This document shows, in pieces, positions 40,960-48,971 of a DNA stretch of 56,210 nucleotides; position 1 is the stretch's first letter, and each line of letters begins with the position of its first letter. This DNA comes from JAAYCT01 sp964499575 (GTDB lineage Bacteria; Bacillota; Clostridia; Saccharofermentanales; Saccharofermentanaceae): positions 1 through 56,210 of the forward strand of contig CAZCLK010000009.1 in the NCBI GenBank assembly GCA_964499575.1. The letters run 5' to 3'. Below the pieces are notes generated by a model that saw only the letters and a list, made by a program, of their open reading frames with translations, did not search any database and had not been told where the DNA came from. Position numbers and translations under genes: made by a program.

Positions 40960-42051
40960 ATGATTCTTAATTCATCAGAGATTAAAAAGAATATCAATTG
41001 GCTTACAGAAAATGCCTCTCCATCCGTATCATATCTGACAAACCTTAATCTGTTGCATGCCGATCCGAAATCTAACTTTATGCAGGAATTATGGAAAAGA
41101 GTTGAGACGGACCCCGAAGTAATGAAGATATTTTCGCTCCAAAACCCAAACGGTTCATGGTTCAGCGGTGGGCCCTGGGGTCCGAGAGGATATCGCAGAC
41201 AGACCGGAAACGGTTTTACTGCAACAAGACCAAAGTTTGTTACTACAGCGTGGATTCTTCCTTTTCTGGGTGAAATTGGTTTTAATGCAGACGATGAACG
41301 AATAAAGAAAGGCGCAGACTTCATTTTTGCAGAGCTGAATGGATATGAGAATATTTCTCAATGTAATCTGCCGACGGATTGCTGTGGTCTCAGTGCTGTT
41401 TCTTTATGGGGGCTGGCAAGCATAGGTCTGGGTGATGATGAACGGCTGAAAAATGAATGGATTAAGCTTACTCATTGCCAAAGATCGGATGGAGGGTGGC
41501 TGAATCCGAATCATCTTGCTGATTCGTGTACTCCATCAAAAACGAAAGGGCGATGGCCATGGGACAGAAGCTGTGTATGGGGTTCGTATTATGCCCTAAG
41601 AGCTCTCCAAGCAGCCCATCGCAAAGAAGATATTCAGTCATTTACTGCGGCTTCAAAATTTTTATATTCCCATCTGGCGAGGCAGAATCCGGAACAATTG
41701 AAGACATGGGTTTTCCATGGACATAATATTGTCAGGGAACTTGAAATATTTTGTGATATAGGTATCGATATGAGTCTTCCGGTAATCCGAGCAAATCTTG
41801 ACTGGTTACGTGGATACTATCGTCCCGAAGAAGGGGTATTTCGTACACAGGCTGAATCCATCCCGGATTTTGCTCGTCATGTTTCATGTATTGCTAAGGA
41901 TTATGAGATGGAAAAGGGAGTTAATTATTGGCCGAATGAAGCAAAGGTCAGTGCTCAGGTTCTGCGTTATCATCTTTACCATCTTATTGAAGAGGATTGG
42001 CTTACATATCGTTTGACAGGCTTAGCAATAGCGATGAATGAAAAACAATGA
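40960..42051 (+). CDS. Orphan prenyltransferase/squalene-cyclase-like alpha-toroid protein
   Basis: 363 residues, no signal or membrane segment. Repeats of helical pairs ending in QW-like motifs: NPNGSWFSGGPWGPRG (~67) and QRSDGGWLNPNHLAD (~176), with TTAWILPFLGEIGFNADDER and TDCCGLSAVSLWGLASIG between, then PEEGVFRTQAE near 290. This is the alpha/alpha toroid of prenyltransferase/squalene-oxidase repeat proteins, but the catalytic DxDD motif of squalene-hopene cyclases is not seen. Base composition is clearly more AT-rich than the window and no cognate pathway is nearby, suggesting horizontal gain. ATG after TTGGAGGCAGC. Confidence 0.7.
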   Translation: MILNSSEIKKNINWLTENASPSVSYLTNLNLLHADPKSNFMQELWKRVETDPEVMKIFSLQNPNGSWFSGGPWGPRGYRRQTGNGFTATRPKFVTTAWILPFLGEIGFNADDERIKKGADFIFAELNGYENISQCNLPTDCCGLSAVSLWGLASIGLGDDERLKNEWIKLTHCQRSDGGWLNPNHLADSCTPSKTKGRWPWDRSCVWGSYYALRALQAAHRKEDIQSFTAASKFLYSHLARQNPEQLKTWVFHGHNIVRELEIFCDIGIDMSLPVIRANLDWLRGYYRPEEGVFRTQAESIPDFARHVSCIAKDYEMEKGVNYWPNEAKVSAQVLRYHLYHLIEEDWLTYRLTGLAIAMNEKQ

Positions 42052-42107
42052 GTTAGGAAAACGGATAAAACAGAATAATGCCGTTTAGCAAAAATCAATA
42101 CCAAACA

Positions 42108-42156
42108 AAAAAGCAAGACAGGACGGGCATTATGCACCCCATTGTCTCGCTTTTCC
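42108..42156 (+). terminator. Terminator of the toroid-protein gene
   Basis: GCAAGACA (42113-42120) pairs with TGTCTCGC (42143-42150) with one mismatch, extended by outer A/T pairs and an inner GGG...CCC, and is followed by TTTT. Confidence 0.7.
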
Positions 42157-42189
42157 TTGCATAACCGGCTTTTCAAATAGGCAAAATTA

Positions 42190-42230
42190 AAAGGTAGTCA
42201 GTTAATTTGCATCATTGACTGACTACCTTT
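42190..42230 (-). terminator. Terminator of tRNA-Ala
   Basis: AAAGGTAGTCAGT and ACTGACTACCTTT are perfect 13-base arms around a 15-base loop. Read on the minus strand, the direction of the tRNA, the hairpin is followed by TTAATTTT. It starts two bases past the encoded CCA end. Confidence 0.85.
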
Positions 42231-42231
42231 G

Positions 42232-42307
42232 TGGTGGAGACGAAGAGGATCGAACTCTCGACCTTACGGATGCGAACCGTACGCTCTCCCAGCTGAGCTA
42301 CGCCCCC
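42232..42307 (-). tRNA. tRNA-Ala (anticodon CGC)
   Basis: Full cloverleaf on the minus strand: acceptor GGGGGCG/CGTCTCC with two G-U pairs, D arm GCTC...GAGC, anticodon stem TACGG/CCGTA with loop TTCGCAT (anticodon CGC, reading GCG), T arm with TTCGATC, discriminator A and encoded CCA. 76 nt. It marks the right border of the AT-rich island, a common integration site type, but no att duplication was found. Confidence 0.97.
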
Positions 42308-42526
42308 AAATCGGTGTATTTGCCGGTGATTCCGACGCTTCCGGTTCCGCTTCGAAATTCTTAATCGCAAGAAACCGGGCCGCCCGAAAAACCGCCTTTA
42401 CATTATCGTTTGCGACTAAACTTCTGTCAAGACCGCGAGGCGCAAATCAAGCAGTTTTTCGGCTTGATTTGTTTTATAAAAAAGCATAAAGTCAGAGGAG
42501 AGCAATGCACACAAAGGAGGTACACT

Positions 42527-42793
42527 ATGGGACTTTGGGACATTATCGCGTGGGTGGTCATGGGCGGACTGGCCGGATGGGTCGCCAGCCTGATCATGAA
42601 AAAGAAGGGCACGACCGTCCTGATGAACATCATTGTCGGGATTGTCGGAGCGGTTGTCGGCGGTTTCATCATGTCACAGTTCGGCGCCTCGGGTGTCACC
42701 GGATTCAATCTTCAGAGTTTTTTGGTCGCGACCGGAGGATCTGTCGTGGTGTTGGCGATCATCAACTTAATCACAAAGGGCAAACTGAAGTAG
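42527..42793 (+). CDS. GlsB/YeaQ/YmgE-type small membrane protein
   Basis: 88 residues with three hydrophobic helices: MGLWDIIAWVVMGGLAGWVA, TTVLMNIIVGIVGAVVGGFI and SFLVATGGSVVVLAIINLI. The glycine-rich transglycosylase-associated pattern fits this stress-linked family, whose role is unclear. AAAGGAGG precedes the ATG. Monocistronic; strong terminator follows. Confidence 0.92.
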   Translation: MGLWDIIAWVVMGGLAGWVASLIMKKKGTTVLMNIIVGIVGAVVGGFIMSQFGASGVTGFNLQSFLVATGGSVVVLAIINLITKGKLK

Positions 42794-42820
42794 CGTAAAA
42801 CGCAAATCACAAAACACAAA

Positions 42821-42849
42821 AGACCGCGATTGTTTTCGCGGTCTTTTTT
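42821..42849 (+). terminator. Terminator after the GlsB-type gene
   Basis: AGACCGCGA pairs with TCGCGGTCT, followed by six T. The left side is A-rich, so it may also work for the convergent aldehyde dehydrogenase gene. Confidence 0.93.
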
Positions 42850-42880
42850 CGAGCGAAAGAGGGTACAACAGAGGTCCGTT

Positions 42881-44251
42881 CTACCGCAGGAAGAACCGGA
42901 GCAGTTTGAAATTGAATTTCTTATAAGGTCGATAGCGCATCGGCAGATCAAGCCAGGTTTTTTTGTCGATGATGCCCTTTTCGTGCGTGAATGTGTCGAA
43001 GGAGCGCTTCCCGTGGTAGGAACCCATGCCGCTTGCGCCGACGCCGCCGAAGCCGAGCTTTCCGTTGACCAGATGGATAACGGTGTCGTTGATGCAGCCG
43101 CCGCCGAACGAAACGGAGCGGAGAAGCTTATTTTGAACGTTCTTGTTTTTCGAAAAGACATAGAGCGCGAGCGGCTTCGGGCGTCGCTTCAATTCGCGGA
43201 TCACCGCGTCGACATCCGAAAAGGAAATGACCGGGAGGATCGGCCCGAATATCTCCTCTTGCATGACCGGGGAATCGAAGGTGATATCCCGGAGGATCGT
43301 CGGTTCGATCGCGCGCGTGGCCGGATCGCTTCCGCCTCCGGTCACGGGTGTGCCGTCGGACAGGTAGGGCGTTATGCGCGCGAACTGCTTTTCGTTGATG
43401 ATATGAACGTACTCGGGATCACCAAGCGCGCCTTGGGGGAAGGCCTCTTGAATCGAGGCGGCGCAGGCGTCCAGAAACGCGTCGCGGATACGCTCTTCGA
43501 CGAGGACATAGTCCGGCGCGACGCAGGTCTGACCGGCGTTCAGGAATTTGCCCCAGCAGATGCGTTTGGCGGTAAGTCGAAGGTCGACGGTCGAATCGAT
43601 GATCGCCGGGCTCTTACCGCCGAGCTCGAGTGTGACCGGCGTAAGGTGAACAGAGGCTTTCTCCATGACGAGGCGGCCGACCGCGGTGCTTCCGGTAAAA
43701 AAGATATAATCAAAGGTCTGTTCCAGAAGACCGGCGTTCTCCTGCCGGCCGCCTTGAACGACTGTGATATACTCCGGCGGAAAGATCCCGGCGATCAGGT
43801 CCGCGATGACCTGAGAGGTGGCGGGTGAATAGGCAGACGGTTTGATGACGGCACAGTTGCCCGCGGCGATCGCGCCGATAAGCGGGCAGACCGTCAACTG
43901 AAACGGATAATTCCACGGAGACATGATCAACGTGACTCCGTAGGGTTCTTTCAGTATGAAACTCCGGCACGGAAACTGGGACAGGGGAGAGGAAACACGC
44001 TTCCTGCGCGCCCATCTTCCGAGATGCGCGATCGCGTGGCGGCATTCCTCGCGAACGATCCCGACTTCGCTCATATAGGCTTCGAAGTCACACTTGTTGA
44101 GGTCTTTTTTGAGCGCCTCGAAAATGGCCGCCTCTTTTTGCACGACCGCGTCATAAAGCTTTCGGAGTGCCGCTTTTCGAAAAGCGACGTCCCGGGTCGC
44201 GTCGGTCAGAAAATACTCGCGTTGGGCGGAGACAATTTTTTCGAAATCCAT
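42881..44251 (-). CDS. NAD(P)-dependent aldehyde dehydrogenase
   Basis: 456 residues, short class-3-like form. Cofactor and active-site motifs: MSPWNYPFQLTVCPLIGAIA, IFFTGSTAVGRLVMEKA, catalytic Glu in VTLELGGKSP, catalytic Cys in LNAGQTCVAPDYVLV. The C-terminal FSFGG-like segment VSFGGGCINDTVIHL is present. It likely oxidises medium- or long-chain aldehydes. ATG chosen after AGGAGGAATCC; the longer ORF start has no ribosome site. Downstream partner of the alcohol dehydrogenase 53 bp upstream. Confidence 0.94.
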   Translation of the reverse strand: MDFEKIVSAQREYFLTDATRDVAFRKAALRKLYDAVVQKEAAIFEALKKDLNKCDFEAYMSEVGIVREECRHAIAHLGRWARRKRVSSPLSQFPCRSFILKEPYGVTLIMSPWNYPFQLTVCPLIGAIAAGNCAVIKPSAYSPATSQVIADLIAGIFPPEYITVVQGGRQENAGLLEQTFDYIFFTGSTAVGRLVMEKASVHLTPVTLELGGKSPAIIDSTVDLRLTAKRICWGKFLNAGQTCVAPDYVLVEERIRDAFLDACAASIQEAFPQGALGDPEYVHIINEKQFARITPYLSDGTPVTGGGSDPATRAIEPTILRDITFDSPVMQEEIFGPILPVISFSDVDAVIRELKRRPKPLALYVFSKNKNVQNKLLRSVSFGGGCINDTVIHLVNGKLGFGGVGASGMGSYHGKRSFDTFTHEKGIIDKKTWLDLPMRYRPYKKFNFKLLRFFLR

Positions 44252-44304
44252 AGGGCGGATTCCTCCTTTTCGGGGGAGCGCGGGGGCGCCGCGCGGCGGA
44301 AAAT

Positions 44305-45516
44305 CTACGCGCGGATCCGATCGATTAACGCACGGAGCTCTTTCGGTCCGTAAATTTTCGGGACGGGGTAGAAGGGGTTGGCTTCCCGTAAAGCCCAACT
44401 GATCATCGTAGGAATGTCCTCATCGCGGATTTCCGCGATCCGATCAGGGATGCCGAGCCGGCGATTTAGGGTTTGAATCGCAGAAATGAAAGCCTCCGCG
44501 GCCTCCGCGTCGCTTTTGCCTTCGGTCGGTAGCCCCGCGGCGGTGGCGAGTCGGGCGAGCTTCTTATGCACGACGGGACCGTAGAAAAGGAGCGCGTGCG
44601 GCAGAACGACGGCGTTTGCGAGTCCGTGGGGTATTTTATAGAGGCCGCCCAGTGTATGCGCGATCGGGTGAATGTAGTTGAGGCCGGCGCGGGTAAAGGC
44701 TCCTCCGGCTAAATACGATGCGCGGAGCATATTCTCGCGGGCTTCAAGATCGGTACCGTTCGCGTATACGGCCGGCAGATTCTTAAAAATCGCGGAGACG
44801 GCATCCGTGCATTTTCGCTGGGTTTTTGCGGACAAAAAAAGGCACAGATACGATTCGACGGCGTGGGTCAGCGCATCCATTCCGGTCGCGGCCGTGATCG
44901 CGGGCGGAAGGCCGGCAGTCAGTTCCGGATCGAGAACGGCATACCGGGGGATGAGCGGCAGATCGGACAGAGAATACTTGCGGTGCGTGACCGAATCGGT
45001 CACCACGGCGGCGATTGTCGTCTCGGATCCGGTTCCCGCGGTCGTCGGTATCGCCACGATCAGCGGCGTTTTGCGCAAGACTTTGAGAAAGCCGCCGAGT
45101 TGCGGAAGGGACTTCTTCGGCCGGGCAACACGCGCGGCCGCGGCCTTCGCCGCGTCGATCACCGAGCCGCCGCCGATCGCGACAAAGGCGCGGCAGTTCT
45201 TTTCTAGAAAGAAAGCGCGCAGAGCCTCGACGGTATTCGTCGACGGATTCGCCTCGACATCGTCGAAAATGTGATAGGGGATTTCGGCTTCATCCAGTGA
45301 CTGAAGCAGGCGATCCGCGAGCCCGATCCTGATCAGATGTTTGTCGGTAACAATCAGAACGGGTGAGACGGCCTCGGTTTTTAAAATTCCCGGGACTTCG
45401 GCGATCGAACCGGGGCCCCGGAGCAGTTTCGGCTCCCGCCAGGGCAGAAGCCGGCTTCCGTAGTAGAAGCAGAATTGAAAGATACGGTATCCCGTAATTC
45501 TTATGATCCGAAGCAT
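44305..45516 (-). CDS. Iron-containing alcohol dehydrogenase
   Basis: 403 residues. Group III ADH: ILIVTDKHLIR-like N-terminal fold, NAD motif AIGGGSVIDAAKAAAA, and metal ligands in the HAVESYL region, YIHPIAHTLGGLY and ANAVVLPH. With the next gene it could interconvert alcohol, aldehyde and acid, a usual anaerobe redox step. Start MLRIIRITGY after GAGGTG; the ORF extends further upstream without support. Confidence 0.93.
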   Translation of the reverse strand: MLRIIRITGYRIFQFCFYYGSRLLPWREPKLLRGPGSIAEVPGILKTEAVSPVLIVTDKHLIRIGLADRLLQSLDEAEIPYHIFDDVEANPSTNTVEALRAFFLEKNCRAFVAIGGGSVIDAAKAAAARVARPKKSLPQLGGFLKVLRKTPLIVAIPTTAGTGSETTIAAVVTDSVTHRKYSLSDLPLIPRYAVLDPELTAGLPPAITAATGMDALTHAVESYLCLFLSAKTQRKCTDAVSAIFKNLPAVYANGTDLEARENMLRASYLAGGAFTRAGLNYIHPIAHTLGGLYKIPHGLANAVVLPHALLFYGPVVHKKLARLATAAGLPTEGKSDAEAAEAFISAIQTLNRRLGIPDRIAEIRDEDIPTMISWALREANPFYPVPKIYGPKELRALIDRIRA

Positions 45517-45650
45517 CTGGCACCTCGCAGTCTCTGTTCTGTGGGCCGATCGTGCAAATATTGCGCATACCGTTGTTCCATGAATTGAATGTACATCAAA
45601 GCGAAGATGTACGCAACGAAGCAATAAGCCTCCGCAATGGAGGACTGAAC

Positions 45651-45824
45651 ATGCCGCACGTTGAAATCAAGTGCTACCCCGGAAGGACCGGGGAACAGAA
45701 ACAAAAATGCGCGGATCAGATCGCGCTCGTCGTTGTCGATGCCGATGCGTGCAGAGCTGCTTTTCGGTTGTATTATGAATCCGGCGAGGTCCGGGATTTG
45801 GATACATTTTCGCCGGTGGAATGA
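45651..45824 (+). pseudogene. 4-oxalocrotonate tautomerase-like gene, probably decaying
   Basis: 57 codons. The first half, MPHVEIKCYPGRTGEQKQKC, is a good match to the tautomerase family, including the N-terminal catalytic Pro. After residue ~35 the expected hydrophobic strand and the SVxI segment do not appear in this frame, while FSVVL occurs in another. I think small indels have broken the gene. ATG after GGAGGACTGA-type spacing. It could still give a short folded protein. Confidence 0.55.
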
Positions 45825-45887
45825 TAACTATCCACAGGGTATCATTCAAGCGAGTCGCACTTCTTAATCGATTTGCGACGAATTCGT

Positions 45888-46202
45888 TCAGATACCCCCT
45901 CTGGGCAAAAATCCCAGAACGAGACACTGTAATAGGGTATAAATATTAAAAATGATCATCATCACTCTGGCATTGCGGGCAATAAAAAGGATCAAGATCA
46001 GTATGATTCCGTATATGATGAGTCCGCTCGGAAAAGACTCGATAATCTCGGTTATCATAGGAATCAGAAACGCCAATGAGGAAAAGAAAAAGCAATTCAG
46101 CGAAACAGAATATTTTTTGAATTTTACAAACGCCACGATGATAAGAATTATTCCTACGAGTAAAGAAAGCCACCAAATAAACGCATAATTGGAATTATCC
46201 AT
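45888..46202 (-). CDS. Small hypothetical membrane protein
   Basis: 104 residues, four hydrophobic helices (WWLSLLVGIILIIVAF, NCFFFSSLAFLIPMI, LIIYGIILILILFIA, MIIFNIYTLLQCLVLG). AT-rich compared with neighbours. ATG at 46202 with a modest AGAGAGG upstream; a TTG two codons earlier is possible. No family recognised. Confidence 0.6.
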   Translation of the reverse strand: MDNSNYAFIWWLSLLVGIILIIVAFVKFKKYSVSLNCFFFSSLAFLIPMITEIIESFPSGLIIYGIILILILFIARNARVMMIIFNIYTLLQCLVLGFLPRGGI

Positions 46203-46366
46203 GTTCAAGTCAAACCTCTCTTATACAAACCGGCATACAATCAATCATTTACTGATGCGATCTGTTCGTATCAATTCCAATAATGAGCGCACGAATAAAG
46301 GATATCATGCATGAGCAATATCAAAATAGAACTTTCCGTAAATGTTTGAAAGCAGGAGGCTGTCAA

Positions 46367-46563
46367 ATGAACGCTGAAATCGACATCACAAACCTGCGTC
46401 TTCAGACGGAACGGTTGATTCTTCGACCGTGGGACTGACGGATGTCGCGGATCTTTTCGAGCACACGTCAGCGGACGGCGTCGGGCAAATGTCCGGTTGG
46501 GCGCCCCATGAGGACATGGAAAAATCCCGAAAAATCGTCGATATGTTTATTCGCGAAAAGCGT
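46367..46563 (+). pseudogene. GNAT acetyltransferase remnant, frameshifted and truncated
   Basis: After GCAGGAGG an ATG opens MNAEIDITNLRLQTERLILR then PWD and a stop at 46436. The matching continuation, LTDVADLFEHTSADGVGQMS then GWAPHEDMEKSRKIVDMF, follows in another frame. TERLILRPW followed by LTDxxDLFE is the classic N terminus of RimJ-like acetyltransferases. The acetyl-CoA domain is missing; the opposite-strand gene's stop lies at the break. Confidence 0.75.
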
Positions 46564-46842
46564 TTAGTTGAAAGCATCCATCAAATCATCCATCGCACCG
46601 CTCGAAATCATCGCGGCAAAAATGGTCGCGTACAGGATGATCATCAGTACGATTGAGACCACCATAATGATCAGGTTGGCTCTGGCCCAGTTTTTCTTGG
46701 ATTGCGGCGCATCCGAGCCGAACGCCCAAACGATCAGCATGATGAAGCCGACCAGAGGAATGCCCATCAGAATGTAACTGATGATCCAGTCGCCGATGGA
46801 TACGGTTTCGTTCCGAACCGGGGTGTAATTTTGTGCAGACAT
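46564..46842 (-). CDS. Small two-helix membrane protein (uncharacterised, common in Clostridia)
   Basis: 92 residues: ISYILMGIPLVGFIMLIVWA and LIIMVVSIVLMIILYATIFA helices joined by FGSDAPQSKKNWARA. The pattern SKKNWARAxLI is widespread in Bacillota hypothetical proteins. RBS AGGAGG at good distance. Function unknown. Confidence 0.8.
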   Translation of the reverse strand: MSAQNYTPVRNETVSIGDWIISYILMGIPLVGFIMLIVWAFGSDAPQSKKNWARANLIIMVVSIVLMIILYATIFAAMISSGAMDDLMDAFN

Positions 46843-46931
46843 ATAAACCTCCTCATTCATGAAACATTAATCGCCCTCACAACAACATTACATCAACCAA
46901 AAGTGTTGTGCAATACATCATAATCACCCCG

Positions 46932-48896
46932 CTAAACGGCATCACCGATTCCGGACCGGAACTGACTGTGATAGAGCTCGTGATAGAAGCCCTTTGTCGA
47001 AAGAAGAGCCTCATGAGTGCCCTGTTCGACGATCTTTCCCTGATTCATCACCAGGATGATATCAGCGTCCCGGATGGTTGAAAGGCGGTGGGCGATGATA
47101 AAACTCGTGCGGCCTTTCATCAGGCGGTTCATCGCCTTTTGAATCAAGAGTTCCGTGCGCGTGTCGACCGAGCTGGTCGCCTCGTCGAGGATCAGAATCT
47201 TCGGATCCGAAAGGAAGGCGCGCGCGATGGTCAGGAGCTGTTTTTGCCCTTGCGACAGATTGCCGGCCTCGTCGGTCAGTACGGTCCCGTATCCGTCCGG
47301 GAGCGTCCGTACGAAGTGATCGACGTACGCCGCTCGGGATGCGGCGAGAATACCTTCCTCGGTCGGCTCTTCGGGCGAAGAGATCCCGTAGGCGATGTTA
47401 TCGCGAATTGTGCCCGAAAAGAGCCAGGTGTCCTGCAAAACCATACCGAAATCGCCGCGGAGTTCATCGCGCGGGATATCGCGGATGTCCGTGCCGTCCA
47501 GCGTGATTGTTCCGTCCTGAATATCGTAAAAGCGCATCAGGAGATTAACGAGCGTCGTTTTGCCGGCACCGGTCGGTCCGACGATCGCGACCGTTTGTCC
47601 CGGAAGCACGTGCAGATTCATGTTTTCGATCAAAGGCACGTCTTCCTTATAACTGAAACGGACGTTTTCGAACCGGATCTCGCCGCGGACTTGCGGAAGC
47701 GCTTCGGCGAGGGGAGTATCCGGGGTTTCCTCCGGGGTGTCCATCAGTTCAAAGACGCGCTCCGCCGAAGCGACCGTCGACTGCATCGTGTTGATGATGC
47801 TCGCCGTTTGCGTGATCGGTTGGGTAAATTGCTTCGAATACGTGATGAATGCCGTGATATCACCCAATGTGAGGTGTCCGCCGATGATCTGAAGGCCGCC
47901 GACAACACACAGGATGACATAATTCAAATTCTCGATCAGGTGCATCGCGGGCATCACGATGCCGGAGATAAATTGCGCCTTGAAGGAGGATTTATAAAGG
48001 ATCCGGTTTTCCCGGTCGAACACTTCTCCGGCTTGATCCTGGCGATTGAAAAGCCGAACGATCGTCTGCCCGGTATACATCTCCTCGATATGCCCGTTCA
48101 GATGACCCGTCGACGCCCACATATCCGAGAAATATTTCTGGGATTTTTTGGCGATCAACATGGTGACGACCCCTGCCAGCGGGATGGTGATGAGCCCGAC
48201 CAGCGTCAGAAGCGGGCTTATGGTCAGCATCATGATCAGGATTCCGATGAGCGTGGTCACGGAGGATATAACTTGCGTCAACCCCTGCTGGAGAGTCATC
48301 GAAATATTATCCATGTCGTTGGTCACGCGGCTGATGATCTCGCCTCTGGGCGTCGAATCGAAATAGCGAAGCGGAAGGCGCGAGAGCTTATGGTCGATCG
48401 ATTGCCGCATCGAAAAGGATATCTTCTGCGATATCCCGGCCATCACATATCCGCCCAGCCAGGTAAAAAACGAGGACACGGCATAGACCGCCCCGACGAT
48501 TAAAAGGATCCGGAGAAGACCGGTGTAGTCGATCGGCTCCGATCCGCCGCTGAGCCTTGATTTCACGGCGACGGTGATGATGTCGATCGCCTGCCCGAGA
48601 ATCTTGGGCGTGACAATCAGAAAGACCGTGGTCAGCATATAGGACAATAACACGAACAGTAACGCTGCTCTTTGAGGGCGAAGGACTAGTAAGAGGCGCT
48701 TCATCGTTCCTTTGAAATCACGCGCCTTTTCCGCGGGCATCATCGCGCCCATACCCGGATGTCCTCCGCCTCTCGGGCCTCTCGGGCCGCGCAAGAACCC
48801 GGGACTAACCGGAGGCTTCACAGAGGCCGCGTAGTCCCGGGCCGCCCGGGTGTCGCGGGAATTATTTTCGTTGATTGACGGATCGTTTGGCTTCAT
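46932..48896 (-). CDS. Heterodimeric ABC exporter, catalytic subunit (second pair)
   Basis: 654 residues. A Gly/Pro/Arg-rich N-terminal extension of ~55 residues (FLRGPRGPRGGGHPGMG) precedes the six-helix membrane domain. ATPase: Walker A GPTGAGKTT, signature LSQGQKQ (non-canonical), Walker B ILILDEATSSVD with catalytic Glu, switch IAHRLSTI. Partner of the upstream gene; together they repeat the asymmetric design of the 11.2-14.8 kb pair. The stop is 75 bp from the partner's, same strand. Confidence 0.92.
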   Translation of the reverse strand: MKPNDPSINENNSRDTRAARDYAASVKPPVSPGFLRGPRGPRGGGHPGMGAMMPAEKARDFKGTMKRLLLVLRPQRAALLFVLLSYMLTTVFLIVTPKILGQAIDIITVAVKSRLSGGSEPIDYTGLLRILLIVGAVYAVSSFFTWLGGYVMAGISQKISFSMRQSIDHKLSRLPLRYFDSTPRGEIISRVTNDMDNISMTLQQGLTQVISSVTTLIGILIMMLTISPLLTLVGLITIPLAGVVTMLIAKKSQKYFSDMWASTGHLNGHIEEMYTGQTIVRLFNRQDQAGEVFDRENRILYKSSFKAQFISGIVMPAMHLIENLNYVILCVVGGLQIIGGHLTLGDITAFITYSKQFTQPITQTASIINTMQSTVASAERVFELMDTPEETPDTPLAEALPQVRGEIRFENVRFSYKEDVPLIENMNLHVLPGQTVAIVGPTGAGKTTLVNLLMRFYDIQDGTITLDGTDIRDIPRDELRGDFGMVLQDTWLFSGTIRDNIAYGISSPEEPTEEGILAASRAAYVDHFVRTLPDGYGTVLTDEAGNLSQGQKQLLTIARAFLSDPKILILDEATSSVDTRTELLIQKAMNRLMKGRTSFIIAHRLSTIRDADIILVMNQGKIVEQGTHEALLSTKGFYHELYHSQFRSGIGDAV

Positions 48897-48971
48897 ATTA
48901 TCCTCTGTTTTCCGATATGTTCACTCTTTTGCTTTTCCGATAGTAACGTCGCTTCACGCGATGGGGGCAAC

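Noticed and set aside
42229..42489. ORF reading WWRRRGSNSRPYGCEPYA
   Set aside because: Antisense translation of the tRNA-Ala gene, a well-known false protein.
47088..48503. 471-codon open frame antisense to the ABC exporter
   Set aside because: Shadow of the exporter; no start context and no recognisable domain.
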